Source: Zarea fungicola | Taxonomy: Eukaryota > Ascomycota > Sordariomycetes > Hypocreales > Cordycipitaceae | Assembly (NCBI GenBank): GCA_900169235.1 | Contig: FWCC01000291.1 | Location: 23,298 to 87,297, forward strand | Reading direction: 5' to 3' | Length of the DNA: 64,000 bases | Part shown: positions 12,303-20,355 of the stretch, in pieces | Numbering within the stretch: position 1 is the first letter of the stretch | Layout: every line of letters begins with the position of its first letter | The notes under the pieces: model-generated | Databases searched by the model: none | What the model saw: the letters and a program-made list of their open reading frames with translations, nothing else | What the model was told of the DNA's origin: nothing | Position numbers and translations under genes: made by a program

Positions 12303-13600
12303 ATGGGCTCACAAAATCCTGCGGGCTCGGAGGCCCTGCCTCCAGTCGATATCAAGCCGCTGCTCTCCAAGATGTGGCCAAACGATGATAAAGTAACAGC
12401 TGATGAGATCGCGGAGGCTATTTCTCACTTCTTTACGAACCAGGTCACCGAAGCTCAGACTGCCTCGCTTCTCATGGCCTTGCACTTTACGCAGATGGAC
12501 TTTAAGCCTGAAGTTCTCGCCAAGTGCGCTGCATCCATGTTAAAGGCCGCTGCACCAATTCCAGTACAAGACCTCAAGGCTGTCATCGCAAAGCGCGGTC
12601 ACAAGGAAGGCAGCTACAATGGCGGGCTGGTAAGTCGATACACCGAAGCAAGTGGTGCTATTTACACAAAGCTGCTAACACCGTGAAAAAGTGCGACATT
12701 GTTGGCACTGGGGGGGATTCTCACAACACATTCAACATTAGCACAACTGCTTCAATAATAGCGTCAGCTCTGATTCTCGTCTCAAAACACGGCAACAAAG
12801 CCAGCACATCCAAGTCCGGTAGCGCCGATCTTGTCGCCAAAATGCGCCCGCGCCCGCCCATCATCGCTGCTGTCACACCTGAGAACATTGCCAAGGTCTA
12901 CGCGGCCACAAACTACAGCTTCCTCTTTGCACCACTCTTCCACACCGGCATGCGCTACGTCGCGCCCGTCCGCAAACAGCTCCCCTGGAGAACCATTTTC
13001 AATAATGTTGGTCCCCTGGCCAATCCCGTCGAGGATGTCCTAGAGGCCCGCGTCATTGGTGTCGGCCGCAAGGACCTTGGTCCCGCTTTTGCAGAGGCCC
13101 TTCGTTCCGTAGGCTGCCGCAAGGCCATGATTGTATGCGGAGACGAGGATCTGGACGAGCTGAGCTGCGCCGGAAAATCGCATTGCTGGATGCTCAAGGA
13201 AAAAGCACCCGGCGGCGAAATCTACGTCGACTACTTCACCGTGGAACCCAGCGACTTCGGTGTCGCCTCGCACGCTCTGGATGAGGTGTCATCCGGCAAG
13301 GAGCCAGAAGAAAATGCCGAGATTCTGGAGCGTATTCTTCAGGCTCAGATGCCCGGCGACGACCCGCTCGTCGAGTTTGTATTGATCAACACGGCAGCAC
13401 TGTTCGCCGTTTCTGGCATTTGCGAAGCGGACTCGAGCAGCATGGGCGCTGGCGACGATGGCAAAGTCATTGCAGAGCGAGGCCCTGGCGGCCAGCGATG
13501 GAAGGAAGGCGTGCGCCGTGCCAGGTGGGCTATTCAAAGCGGCGAGGCCTGGAAGCAGTGGTCGGCGTTTGTCGACGTCACGAATGAGCTAGGGGGATAG
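12303..13600 (+). CDS. TRP4: Anthranilate phosphoribosyltransferase
   Basis: Predicted 411-residue enzyme from two exons, 12303-12629 and 12692-13600. The 62-nt intron is in phase 0, with a GTAAGT donor and an AAAAG acceptor. It joins anthranilate to PRPP to make phosphoribosyl-anthranilate, the second step of tryptophan synthesis. An N-terminal helical domain (VTADEIAEAISHFF..QTASLLMALHF) precedes the catalytic domain. The latter carries GTGGDSHNTFNIST (PRPP-binding glycine loop), KHGNKASTSKSGSAD (anthranilate/PRPP contacts), and HTGMRYVAPVRKQLPWRTIFNNVGPLANP. Fungal homologues are of similar length. The start is the first ATG in frame; upstream in-frame codons hold none. Expression is probably under general amino-acid control through the TGACTCA at 12172. 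Confidence 0.96.
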
Positions 13601-13757
13601 ATTGGACTGCACATGAGAGACACCGGACCTCTTTTTTTGTCTATATAAATCTATTATTCTATTATTCTGTTGTTAATACAAAACAAAAGAAAACCTGGCA
13701 GGGCACGCTTGGGTTTCCATCATCATTGTCTGCACCTGTCCTCGCTGGCTTGCGTCT

Positions 13758-14249
13758 TTATAGTACTGAGCCTCTCCTTGGGGTGGTTTGTAATTCTCGG
13801 GGCGGTGAAAACTCGTAATGGTCTTTGTTATTTACCCCCTCCGTCTGGTTCCATGTTAGCCGTGAAGGTGATTCGCTGCATCGCGGTGTGCAATGCATCA
13901 TGGAGATTGTTGGTGTGCTTTTGCTCCGAAGGCGAGTGCTATGTTGGTACTCTGGGCGTAAGCATTTACTAGCATCGTCCGAGGGCGGAATATGATCGTA
14001 GCTCCGGTTGTGGTTTTGAATGTTTTCAAGCCAGGCCGCGTAGCGGGCATCGAATTGAAAAGCGTTAGCTATTGCCGGCTGATTCTTTTTCTGACGGTAC
14101 CGGCGAACGACGTAGACGATGCAAGCTATCAAGCACGGTATGCAGACGGCGAGGGGGATCATTATGATCCAAATTCGGCGCTCACTATCAAGGAGCGACG
14201 TTGACGGTGGATTTCCAGAAGGAATTGTTGGCAGAGGAGTTGGTACCAT
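13758..14249 (-). CDS. Possible small single-pass membrane protein, 5' end unresolved
   Basis: An open frame of at least 163 codons from the first ATG at 14249. It reads as a short Pro/Ser/Thr-rich segment, one strong hydrophobic stretch (IWIIMIPLAVCIPCLIACIVYVV), a basic stop-transfer patch (RRYRQKK), and a hydrophilic tail of about 115 residues. This is the layout of many fungal plasma-membrane or wall-sensor-like proteins. The same frame continues upstream and encodes a Leu-rich signal-peptide-like segment (CLLVLLLLPSILP). That segment's only ATG, at 14324, is separated from it by an in-frame TGA at 14304-14306. No intron that removes the TGA is evident. The gene may be broken, mis-sequenced or differently spliced, or the frame may not be a gene at all. 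No homologous family is recognised. Confidence 0.35.
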   Translation of the reverse strand: MVPTPLPTIPSGNPPSTSLLDSERRIWIIMIPLAVCIPCLIACIVYVVRRYRQKKNQPAIANAFQFDARYAAWLENIQNHNRSYDHIPPSDDASKCLRPEYQHSTRLRSKSTPTISMMHCTPRCSESPSRLTWNQTEGVNNKDHYEFSPPRELQTTPRRGSVL

Positions 14250-14324
14250 GTTGTGCTTTGGGAGTATAGACGGAAGAAGAAGCAGTACTAGCAAGCACGG
14301 CTGTCATGGCAAAAAGGACGGCAT

Positions 14325-15572
14325 CTTCACTTTTGAAGAATTCGATTCATTTTTAAAATCAACAGATGCTGACTGGCCCTCTTGTGTAACCTGACAGGTT
14401 ACTGAGTCGTGTCATGGTGCACGACTTGCCAGCAAGGCTGGTGACATGGCGGAGGCGAGTGTCGTGGGTTGGTGGGGAAGACAAACTATGAGTTTCTTTC
14501 AGATTTTACCATAGCGTCTTGCGCATCCTGCTATGGACAGCCTTCCCCCTGCTCGCCACGAGAGCTTTCCATATATTCCTCTCACCGCTGATTGGGTAGC
14601 AGCAGATGAGCGGCGCGAAGATGGCTGAGATGGCTGAGATGGGCAAGCTTCAATGGGGCGTCGCGAGACACTAGTGCGGGCGTTTAAACTCAAGAACGAA
14701 GGGGAGGCGCCACGAAGCAAACAAGCCAGGATCGCATGCATTCTAGAAGGGTGAAAGAAAGCATGGAAACTACCAAATGGCTGGATCACGGCAGCGCAGC
14801 TTGAAACTGACCGGTTTATGACAGGATTAGCTTATGCAGGCAGTATGCATCGCCTTACGTTTGGCTGCTTGCCTTGAGTGGTCACGAGCCGGCGCTTATA
14901 TGTCGGCTCATGGGTCGCCAGAAGGTCTCTGCGTCGCATTAATTTTGGCCCGTGTGCATCGTAATATGATTCTGTGGCTCTCTATCATGTTACAAACTCG
15001 AACAATGACTCGGAAAAAGGTCCGAGGCAACAAGTTGGTTGATGTTAGTTGACATTTCTTGCATGTCGGCCACTACTCCGTACTCCGGTACTACTCCGAA
15101 TAGGGTACAAAACTTGGAATTATCTGCTGGGTGATTGAGCGCTATAATCCCCTCTGTGCCTCGCTGTGCTACGTGGTACAGTGGGTGGCGCTAAGGTGAG
15201 CATTATTCCGGTTAGGTATGAACCACAGCTCGGTGGGAAGGCCGGTACCCCAGTTCGGCGCTGCAAGGAGGCTAAGCACTGAAAATAAAGCTCAAGGCAG
15301 CGTTCCATGGCCACTGTAGCGCGCTATAAGCAAGTAACCGGCCGCATTTCTTCACCGTCTGCGTTTCAATTAGACCGCGGCATTGCCCTGTCACTACTTG
15401 ATCACCCGATGCCGCAACTGGCCGTTCCGTCGCATTGTGTCTTTACATACAATTCTCAGAACTGCCTTGATCACAGGTTTGCCTAGTATTCGGTGCGCGC
15501 GACTGTTTTGCTGAGCCTTTTTTTTTTTTTTTTTTCGTTTTGATCGAGAGACATAGGGACGGGTCGGAAATT
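14325..15572. other. Intergenic region upstream of the CoA-transferase gene
   Basis: No supported gene. It includes three copies of TACTCCG at 15074-15080, 15081-15087 and 15092-15098, and a run of T residues at about 15519-15535. The final segment is the probable promoter of the CoA-transferase gene. Confidence 0.5.
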
Positions 15573-17162
15573 ATGGCCAGTGTCCGAGGAACGACCGTGT
15601 CCGCCTTGAATGGCTGTCTATGGCGGTCGAGTAGCCGAACATACACGCAACGCACCCGACGATGGTACTCGGCAGCTACTACCAATCCGCCACTGCCTCT
15701 GGAGGGATACAGGGTGCTAGACATGACCCGTGTACTTGCTGGTGTAAGCCGCAGCTTGAAACCTTTTCAATTGGCGATCAACACAATTCTAATCCTCAGG
15801 TAGCCGTACTGTACCCAAATCTTGGGTGATATGGGGTAAGCCATCGGTTGGATCCGGTCCCATGATCGGTACCCAAAATTCTAATGACGTGAATCAGTGC
15901 CGAGATTATCAAGATTGAGCACCCTGTCCGCGGTGATGACACAAGAGCTTGGGGCCCTCCGTATGCCAAGTATACTGAAGAGTCTGGCAAATCTGGGCCT
16001 GGAGAGGCTGCTTACTTTCTTGGAGTGGGTTGAATTCACTCAATGCCCGACTAACTGCAACGCCGACTTACACCCAACAGGTAAATCGCAACAAGAAATC
16101 GATTGGGCTTTCATTTCAGCACAAGGATGGCGTCGACATCTTGCACAAGCTCGTCGCCAAGTGCGACATTCTTGTCGAAAACTACCTACCAGGTACACTC
16201 AAAAAGTATGGCCTCGACTATGAAACCCTACGCAAGATTAACCCCAGTCTCATATACACCTCCATTACCGGTTATGGCCAGACTGGCCCTTCCTCCAGTC
16301 GTGCTGGCTACGACGTCATGGTTGAGGCTGAATTTGGCCTCATGCATATTACCGGCTCCCGAGATGGACCGCCCGTCAAAGTCGGTGTGGCCGTAACAGA
16401 CCTGACCACCGGCCTCTACGCCAGCAACAGTATCATGGCTGCACTGCTTGGCAGAGGTAAGAGCGGCAGGGGTCAACACATTGATGTAGCCTTGAGCGAC
16501 TGTCAGACGGCAACGCTTGCCAATATTGCCAGCAGTTGCCTTATTAGCGGCAAGAGAGACACAGGTCGCTGGGGGACAGCACATCGTACGTTCGCCACTC
16601 CGGCCGGCTCACAATCAAGCAAAATGAGAAAAATGAATCCTCCTAACATATAACAGCTTCAATTGTCCCATACAAGTCATTTAAGACCAGGGATGGCGAC
16701 ATCCTCTTTGGTGGAGGCAACGACCGTCTATTCGGTGTTTTGTGCGACGGTCTCGGCAGGCCTCAATGGAAGGAGGATGGCAAGTACAGAACCAACGCTG
16801 ACAGAGTTGCCAACCGCGTCGAGCTCGAGGACAAGATTGAGGCAATTTCCCAACAAAGGACGACCAAGGAGTGGCTTGCCATCTTCGAAGGCCGCGGCAT
16901 GCCCTACGCCGCCGTCAACGACGTATACGACACGCTCAACCTCGAGCACACCAAAGCCCGCAATATGGTTGTTGAAATCGAGCATGAAGGCTGCGGGCCC
17001 ATCAAGCTGGTCAACTCGCCCGTCAAGTTTTCAGAGACGCAGCCAGGTGTGCGCACACCACCGCCTACCCTAGGCCAGCATACCGACGAGCTGCTAGCCG
17101 AGCACCTGGGCATGAAGAATGCCGACATTGCAGCGCTGAAAGAGCAGGGCGTGATCGGCTAG
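15573..17162 (+). CDS. Family III (CaiB/BaiF) CoA-transferase, probably mitochondrial
   Basis: Predicted 446-residue enzyme from five exons: 15573-15743, 15804-15835, 15898-16024, 16081-16585 and 16657-17162. All five join in frame and rebuild family motifs across each junction: VLAG/PYCTQILGDMG, then AEIIKIEHPVRGDDTRAWGPP, then VNRNKKSIGL, then WGTAH/PSIVPYKS. The fold is that of class III CoA-transferases such as formyl-CoA transferase and human SUGCT (succinyl-CoA:glutarate). The likely catalytic Asp is in VGVAVTDLTTG, about residue 217. The first 35 or so residues are rich in Arg, Ser and Thr and lack acidic residues, which fits a mitochondrial presequence. The substrate is unknown; SUGCT-like dicarboxyl-CoA transfer is the best guess. 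The third donor (GTGGGT) is the weakest splice site. The start is the first in-frame ATG. Confidence 0.9.
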
Positions 17163-17549
17163 TTGCTGGATTTTAATCGCAAATTCACATTTAGAATAAG
17201 AATTACAATGTATATCATTACAATTAAAAGAGGAACAAATAGTTTTTTTCGATTGCTCTGAGTTAGTGTCACGTGATGCCACACCCAATGCTGCTTTATT
17301 AGACCGCAACAATGCGACTGCTTGCGCTCCATTTCGAAACTCATCGCTTTGATTGCATTTTGCGCATTGGGCTAATTCCAGAAACCGTGCATTTGCCTGT
17401 TGAGAATCAAGGTATCGACTGATACTCACACAATTTTGATACGAGCGCTTTTCTAACCGAACGGTTATTTGTGGCTCCATGCTTCAGCCTCTGCCATCTC
17501 ACTGGCCGGCCACCTGTATCAAACCAATAGTCCAGACTCCCAAGCCGCA
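17163..17549. other. Short AT-rich spacer
   Basis: 387 nt between two tandem plus-strand genes. It is AT-rich near 17165-17250. No motif or gene can be supported. It should hold the 3' end of the CoA-transferase transcript and the promoter of the following gene. Confidence 0.5.
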
Positions 17550-18641
17550 ATGGAGCCTGAAGGCGTAAAAGTAACACGGCCTACCAATTCATTTCTGGTA
17601 TCTCCTTTCGTCCCGGAATCTGCTGCACAATCCCTGCCAGCCTCGCCGCGGAAGGCACGCCGGCCTCAATTTACAAATGCCGCCTCAACGATATTGAGCC
17701 GCATCAAAGGCAACAATTCCGCGCAGGAGAGGGCTATTGTTGATACCCAGACCAAAAATTGCCATGGTCAGGGCATAAGTGCCCGCGAGCTCACCCTCCA
17801 CCTACCCTGGGAGATGCCTCCCGTGGATGTAGCACCAGGGGCGGAAAGCTTCTTCGACAATGATGACAGCTTCGAGACATCCAATGTTGACTTTACTCAA
17901 GATTCTATACCTTTTAGGCCACCACTTGTACCAGTTGTTAAAGATGATCTGATGACGGATGCTCCACCCGAGATCTCCCGAGAAGAAGCGATTGAAGCAA
18001 AGAGACGCGAGTGGCTGGCTGGGTTGCCAGAAGGCGTACTCCCAGCCAAATCGGAGCTGGTTGGCTTCGCTGCAGGGCCAGAAGCACAAGCATCATCCCT
18101 TACAAACTACTTCTACGGCAAGCCAAAGACTGATCTCCTCAATATCCTGTCCTTTTGCGATCAGCTGAAGCCACAACTGCTTGTAGATATCTTTGTCTCA
18201 ATATCGATGCGACATCCGGAGCTACCTGTCTTCAACGCACCTGATTGGGAGGAGAAGGTAAGAGAGGAAGAGGCGGCCAGGATAGCAGCAGTCGCTGCCG
18301 TGCAGGCTAGGAATAGGATTCACCAGCGATCGCGGCACGGCCACACCTTGCTCAACCCCAGGATGAGACAGAAGAGAAAGGGCATTAGGACTATTGTGAA
18401 AGTTTCGACAACAACTACTGGAGAGCAAACAAGCAAGACTATAATACTGCGAGAAGAGAATGTGGAAGTCGATGACGTGTTGCCGCCAGCGTGGCCCAAG
18501 GCTGGAGAGGGGCTATATGCCACCCTATCACTAGAAGACGAGGATACGTTATACCTAGCTGATGAGGGCGATGACGACGCGTTTAGCCATTTCATGGTTG
18601 ACAGCCTTGGAAATTTGACGGGGCTTGCGGCTTGCGGCTGA
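17550..18641 (+). CDS. Unrecognised acidic protein with disordered N-terminus
   Basis: Single-exon gene for 363 residues. I do not recognise the family. The first 70 residues are Pro/Ser rich with a basic patch (SPRKARRPQF). Residues about 75-165 are acidic and low in structure (FFDNDDSFETSNVDFTQD). A compact-looking segment follows at about 185-250 (LTNYFYGKPKTDLLNILSFCDQ, HPELPVFNAPDWEEKV), then a charged Ala/Glu helix, a basic stretch (MRQKRKGIR), a Thr-rich loop and an acidic end. The DLLNILSF..LLVDIFVSISMRHPELPVF..DWE pattern looks like a conserved fungal-specific domain. The basic clusters suggest a nuclear protein, which is inference only. The frame is open 27 codons further upstream but without ATG, so 17550 is the start. 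Confidence 0.75.
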   Translation: MEPEGVKVTRPTNSFLVSPFVPESAAQSLPASPRKARRPQFTNAASTILSRIKGNNSAQERAIVDTQTKNCHGQGISARELTLHLPWEMPPVDVAPGAESFFDNDDSFETSNVDFTQDSIPFRPPLVPVVKDDLMTDAPPEISREEAIEAKRREWLAGLPEGVLPAKSELVGFAAGPEAQASSLTNYFYGKPKTDLLNILSFCDQLKPQLLVDIFVSISMRHPELPVFNAPDWEEKVREEEAARIAAVAAVQARNRIHQRSRHGHTLLNPRMRQKRKGIRTIVKVSTTTTGEQTSKTIILREENVEVDDVLPPAWPKAGEGLYATLSLEDEDTLYLADEGDDDAFSHFMVDSLGNLTGLAACG

Positions 18642-19004
18642 TTTTCTTGAAAGGGGGCAAAGCCCATGTATTTATTTTGATACCCACGAATCCAATTACT
18701 TTAGCATGTTCAGTTTCCAGCGTTGCTCAGTTTCCGGCGTTGCTCAGTTTCCGGCGTTGTTCAGCTTCAAGCTAGCAAAGCCTTCATATATGATGGTACA
18801 GATGCAAAGTTGAACTTTGAGCCTCGATTACATTATTGAGCTGACTAGTAAAGCTATTACTATTTGACTAAAGAGAAAGAGAAAGCAAGGTACGCTGCCG
18901 TTTCATGAGATGGTCCGCCAGTTATTGAATAAAAGATGATATATGGACAAGAAAATAAGACAGAAAATATTGATGGCGCGCTCCGGGCATGGAATGTCTG
19001 GCAT
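18642..19004. other. Convergent 3' spacer
   Basis: 363 nt between the convergent ends of two genes. It holds the 17-bp tandem repeat described separately. Otherwise it is AT-rich with nothing supportable. Confidence 0.5.
18706..18772. repeat. 17-bp tandem repeat, about 3.5 copies
   Basis: Unit TTGCTCAGTTTCCGGCG. Two perfect copies lie at 18723-18739 and 18740-18756. They are flanked by a diverged copy upstream (18706-18722, three mismatches) and a partial diverged copy downstream. It lies in the probable 3' untranslated region of the preceding gene. Confidence 0.85.
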
Positions 19005-20186
19005 TTATTTGCAGTGGCAGTCAAAGGTTGACAGGACAGTCTTAATGGCGTTGCCAACAATGCACAGCAGGTGCTCCACGGCAACGGAAACAATCTGCTT
19101 GGCCTTGGTGACACTGAGAATGACGGAGGGCAAGATACAGAAACCGTTGAGACTCTGGATCTGGTTGCCAATTACGGAGTCAACGTTGATGAAGTTGGCG
19201 CAACCCTTCTGGGAAAAGGCGACACAGTCGCGCTGGCACGAGCCGAGGCCAAGCTTGCAGAGAGCGTGCTGAGTGGTGGTGACGGAACCGAGCTTTACAG
19301 CCGCAGTGAGGTTGGCCTCAATGACATTGAAGCCGTAGACCTTTGTGTTGAACAACGCGATGGCATCCTCGACGTGCTCCAGGTACAGGCCTTGAAGACC
19401 GGCGCAAACGCTCTTGAGCTCGGGTGAGATGCTGCCGCTGTTGACATTAATGTCGGCCACGCCAAGTCGCTTGATCTCGGGGCTTATCTTGGCGTTAGCA
19501 ACAAATGTGATGCTGTCAAGGCTAGCTTGGCAGTAGTCATGGGCGGTGTCGTATTCGCAGATCTTGGTCGGGCTGATGGCGCAGAACTTGGCCAGGTTGA
19601 TGTTGACGCTGCCAAAGATGTCGACTTGCGGCTCTGGCCAGGCATCGCCGGTGAGGGGGGTCCCAACGCAAGCTTTGACATCACCGCTCCAGGTCTGACC
19701 GGGCTCACAGCTACAGGACTTGGTCCAGGCACAGTATGTCATTGTGTTGGGGCAAGTGAAACCCTTGATGGCGGCGTTGATCTCGGCCTGGATGCTGGCA
19801 TCAACGGTGACGTTGATATTGGCACTAACGCTGGGGTCCACTGTGCTGTTTACGTTACCGTTGATGTTGACATTACCATTGTCATTAAGATTGGCCTTGC
19901 TATTGGCGCTACCGTGGATGCTGCCGTGGATATTGGCATTGACGGTGGCATTGACCTTGCCATTGATGTTTGCAGCAGCGTTGCCATTGACGTGAACGCT
20001 AATGTCGGCGTCGGTACCCGGAGCGATAGTTGTGTCGTCGCAATCAGCATCCTTGCCAACTGCAGCGTCAGCATTGATTTTGACCTCGGTATCAACCTTG
20101 GCATTAAGGTTAACGTCGACGTTGGCGTCTGCTGTGGTGGCAGAAACAGCAGCTACCAAGCCCAAGACAGCAAGAGAGAAACGCAT
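19005..20186 (-). CDS. Secreted Asn/Val-alternating, Cys-rich protein of unknown function
   Basis: Single-exon gene for 393 residues. Residues 1-19 (MRFSLAVLGLVAAVSATTA) are a classical signal peptide. Residues about 20-145 are low in complexity: small hydrophobic residues (V, I, A) alternate with N, D, H, S or T, as in VDVNLNAKVD, HVNGNAAANINGKVNATV and NVNINGNVNSTV. This two-residue period suggests extended beta strands with one polar face. There are several N-x-S/T sequons. From about residue 146 the protein is Cys-rich (17 Cys plus one in the N-terminal half, 18 in all), beginning CPNTMTYCAWTKSCSCEPGQ and ending in CHCK. Between them it has amphipathic segments such as ISPELKSVCAGLQGLYLEHV. 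No family is recognised, and it is not a hydrophobin pattern. A TATA-like box lies at 20350-20355. Secretion is strongly supported; function is unknown. Confidence 0.82.
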   Translation of the reverse strand: MRFSLAVLGLVAAVSATTADANVDVNLNAKVDTEVKINADAAVGKDADCDDTTIAPGTDADISVHVNGNAAANINGKVNATVNANIHGSIHGSANSKANLNDNGNVNINGNVNSTVDPSVSANINVTVDASIQAEINAAIKGFTCPNTMTYCAWTKSCSCEPGQTWSGDVKACVGTPLTGDAWPEPQVDIFGSVNINLAKFCAISPTKICEYDTAHDYCQASLDSITFVANAKISPEIKRLGVADINVNSGSISPELKSVCAGLQGLYLEHVEDAIALFNTKVYGFNVIEANLTAAVKLGSVTTTQHALCKLGLGSCQRDCVAFSQKGCANFINVDSVIGNQIQSLNGFCILPSVILSVTKAKQIVSVAVEHLLCIVGNAIKTVLSTFDCHCK

Positions 20187-20349
20187 TGTTTGTGATGTTG
20201 GAGGTTATGTTAAAAAAGGAGTGTAAGTGAATGACTGATCGACACAACAGTGAGACCTGAGATGGATAACTAGGGTTAAAGAGAGTGTAAGAAAGCTGGA
20301 TGGTAAAGAAATTCTTTTTCAGTTATACTTCAGCGTCGCCAGGTTGGAC

Positions 20350-20355
20350 TTTATA
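20350..20355 (-). promoter_or_regulatory. TATA-like box of the secreted-protein gene
   Basis: TATAAA on the minus strand, 164 nt upstream of the start codon at 20186. Position and sequence fit a TATA box for a strongly expressed secreted protein. No transcription start has been seen. Confidence 0.4.

Noticed and set aside
19527..20195. 222-codon plus-strand frame antisense to the secreted protein
   Set aside because: Explained by near self-complementary dicodons of the sense gene; no independent evidence for expression.
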